Origin: Desulfosporosinus orientis DSM 765
Lineage (GTDB): Bacteria; Bacillota; Desulfitobacteriia; Desulfitobacteriales; Desulfitobacteriaceae
Reading direction: 5' to 3'
NCBI RefSeq assembly: GCF_000235605.1
Contig: NC_016584.1
Location: 3,950,001 to 4,014,000, forward strand
Length of the DNA stretch: 64,000 nucleotides
Of this stretch, positions 62,990 to 64,000 are shown in pieces. The notes beneath the pieces were generated by a model, which did no database searches, was not told where the DNA came from, and worked only from the letters and a program-made list of their open reading frames with translations. A program made the position numbers and the translations under genes. Positions within the stretch are counted from its first letter, which is position 1; each line of letters opens with the position of its first letter.

Positions 62990-63712
62990 TTAATACCGCT
63001 GTATCCAGAGGGCAAGAGCCATAAGAACGTTCCATGTCCCATGAGCTACAATGGAGGGCCAAATACTCGAAGAACGTTCATATAACCACGTTAAGACAAT
63101 TCCCCCGATCAATAAGGGCAGGAAGCGAATGATTTCCAAATGCAGAGCAGCAAAAAAAAGTCCTGTCAGCAGAATTCCTTTACCCCTGCCAAATGATTTG
63201 CGCAAGGTTGGATAGATGACACCGCGAAAAAACATTTCTTCTTTAATAGGAGCAACAACACCCCCTAAGAAAATTAGGAGGATAAATTCCCATGGATAGT
63301 TTGCTCCAATCACAGCCAGAGCGAAACTCTGGTATGGTGGGGTTCCAAATAGTTTGGTTAAAAAGCTTCCCAAAAGCCCGACTCCGACGAATAAGCCTAC
63401 ACCTACGATAAACCCTAATATAATAAATCCCCGGGATGCTTTAACAAAACCTAAGTCTGAAAAGGGTCTGCGGATAAGTCTAAAAAAAATCATAATAATG
63501 CCAAAGTAAAGCAGGACATCTCCCAAACCTACCTTGACAAAGTTTAAAATTCCGAGAACAGTATCTAAATCCTCAGGGCTTTCTAACCAGCCCAAGGGAA
63601 ACTCAATGAGTGTTATGATGGCAACGATCAGCAGTCCTTGCCATATATTCCAAACCGGTTTGCGCGGTGGTACCTTCCCAATGGGTTTTGATATTGGTTT
63701 TGTTTTTTTCAT
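62990..63712 (-). CDS. CPBP-family intramembrane metalloprotease
   Basis: About 240 residues, seven to eight transmembrane helices, with the CPBP (Abi/CAAX) motifs EEMFFRGVIYPTLRK, FAALHLEIIRFLP and HGTWNVLMAL. Rce1-like glutamyl protease fold; roles include bacteriocin immunity or protein processing. AAAGGAT lies upstream of ATG 63712; ATG 63721 is an alternative. Confidence 0.88.
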   Translation of the reverse strand: MKKTKPISKPIGKVPPRKPVWNIWQGLLIVAIITLIEFPLGWLESPEDLDTVLGILNFVKVGLGDVLLYFGIIMIFFRLIRRPFSDLGFVKASRGFIILGFIVGVGLFVGVGLLGSFLTKLFGTPPYQSFALAVIGANYPWEFILLIFLGGVVAPIKEEMFFRGVIYPTLRKSFGRGKGILLTGLFFAALHLEIIRFLPLLIGGIVLTWLYERSSSIWPSIVAHGTWNVLMALALWIQRY

Positions 63713-63911
63713 TCCTATCATCCTTTGATGTCATTCCACGTCCTCAATCTAAATAATTAACGAAAATGTCGATTGTAATCATTCCATTTTAAATTTTAAC
63801 GGTTATACCAGGGATTGTCCACCAATACTAAAGTCGTTAAAAAGATAATTAACGGTTTTTTTGTATATATTTCAATATCAAGAAGAGGAAATACTTTATC
63901 TTTAAGGATAA

Positions 63912-63944
63912 CAAAAAAGAAGGATCTATCAAAAGACCCTTCTC
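63912..63944 (-). terminator. Rho-independent terminator
   Basis: AGAAGG-TC / GA-CCTTCT stem followed by six T on the minus strand, 24 bp past the stop of the partial frame at 63968. Confidence 0.65.
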
Positions 63945-63967
63945 AACCGTTCAATATTATTCTTAAT

Positions 63968-64000
63968 TTAATCATTGCTTAGGTCAAAGTCTGTTCTTAA
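63968..64000 (-). CDS. 3' end of a gene entering from the right
   Basis: The frame ending LRTDFDLSND, TAA at 63970-63968, is followed by a good terminator, so it is probably the last ten codons of a gene outside the window. Confidence 0.35.
   Translation of the reverse strand, partial: LRTDFDLSND

Noticed and set aside
1-64000. CRISPR arrays, rRNA genes, ordinary tRNA genes, prophage structural genes
   Set aside because: None seen by reading both strands; the only tRNA-like structure is the tmRNA end. Phased CTTA repeats are too short and regularly spaced to be CRISPR.

Overview
The window looks like the chromosome of a low-to-medium GC, spore-former-type anaerobic Firmicute of the Desulfitobacterium/Desulfosporosinus group (Peptococcaceae in the older sense). 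This is an inference. It rests on a Crp/Fnr regulator of CprK type, a 2-enoate reductase, an FMN-riboswitch-controlled EamA/ImpX-type transporter, a T-box-controlled trpXYZ-type transporter, a DUF364 metal-handling operon, a clostridial-type tmRNA (tag ending YALAA) and remnants of molybdopterin oxidoreductase and sulfide:quinone reductase genes.

Layout. 1-10.1 kb: truncated Crp/Fnr gene, dead molybdopterin oxidoreductase, a 2-enoate reductase facing a PadR regulator across a 25-bp perfect palindrome, intracellular subtilisin IspA, then broken genes (sensor kinases, an araC gene fused tail to tail with a second mscS copy). 10.2-19.2 kb: small regulators (XRE, TetR, MerR), a NifX-like protein, NudC, YwbE, an Fe-S protein, a nitroreductase, ssrA (tmRNA) and a divergent MerR / ferredoxin-membrane protein unit. 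19.2-21.8 kb: mostly gene debris and repeats. 21.8-26.2 kb: diguanylate cyclase, DUF1566 lipoprotein, response regulator and histidine kinase, all on the minus strand. 26.5-32.7 kb: MBL hydrolase, YczE-like membrane protein with MarR, and a trpXYZ-like ABC transporter behind a tRNA-Trp T-box. 32.8-36.4 kb: debris, an IS66 remnant and an orphan RelA/SpoT-domain protein between direct repeats. 36.4-40.4 kb: intact rlmD, FMN riboswitch plus EamA transporter, DUF4003 protein. 40.5-45.2 kb: amidohydrolase debris and a vanZ-R-S-Y-like cluster with four 11-bp-phased CTTA arrays. 46-54 kb: MscS, LrgAB with a LysR regulator, an FAH-family hydrolase, a Fpg/Nei homologue lacking the usual Pro2. 53.9-59.8 kb: DUF364, an ABC ATPase and a G3E-type GTPase facing a FecCD/FecE/FecB-type metal-chelate importer. 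60.3-64 kb: a four-sensor-module histidine kinase and a CPBP protease-family membrane protein.

The main structural signal is decay and recombination. At least five short stretches on the minus strand encode only the last 10-17 residues of RlmD (HVETVVL...), in the same orientation as the intact rlmD at 36.4 kb. Most begin at nearly the same codons. This fits scars of site-specific insertions at the rlmD/rumA 3' end, a known attachment site for integrative elements. The most informative regulatory signals are the PadR-type palindrome, the VanR-like phased arrays, the Trp T-box and the FMN riboswitch.
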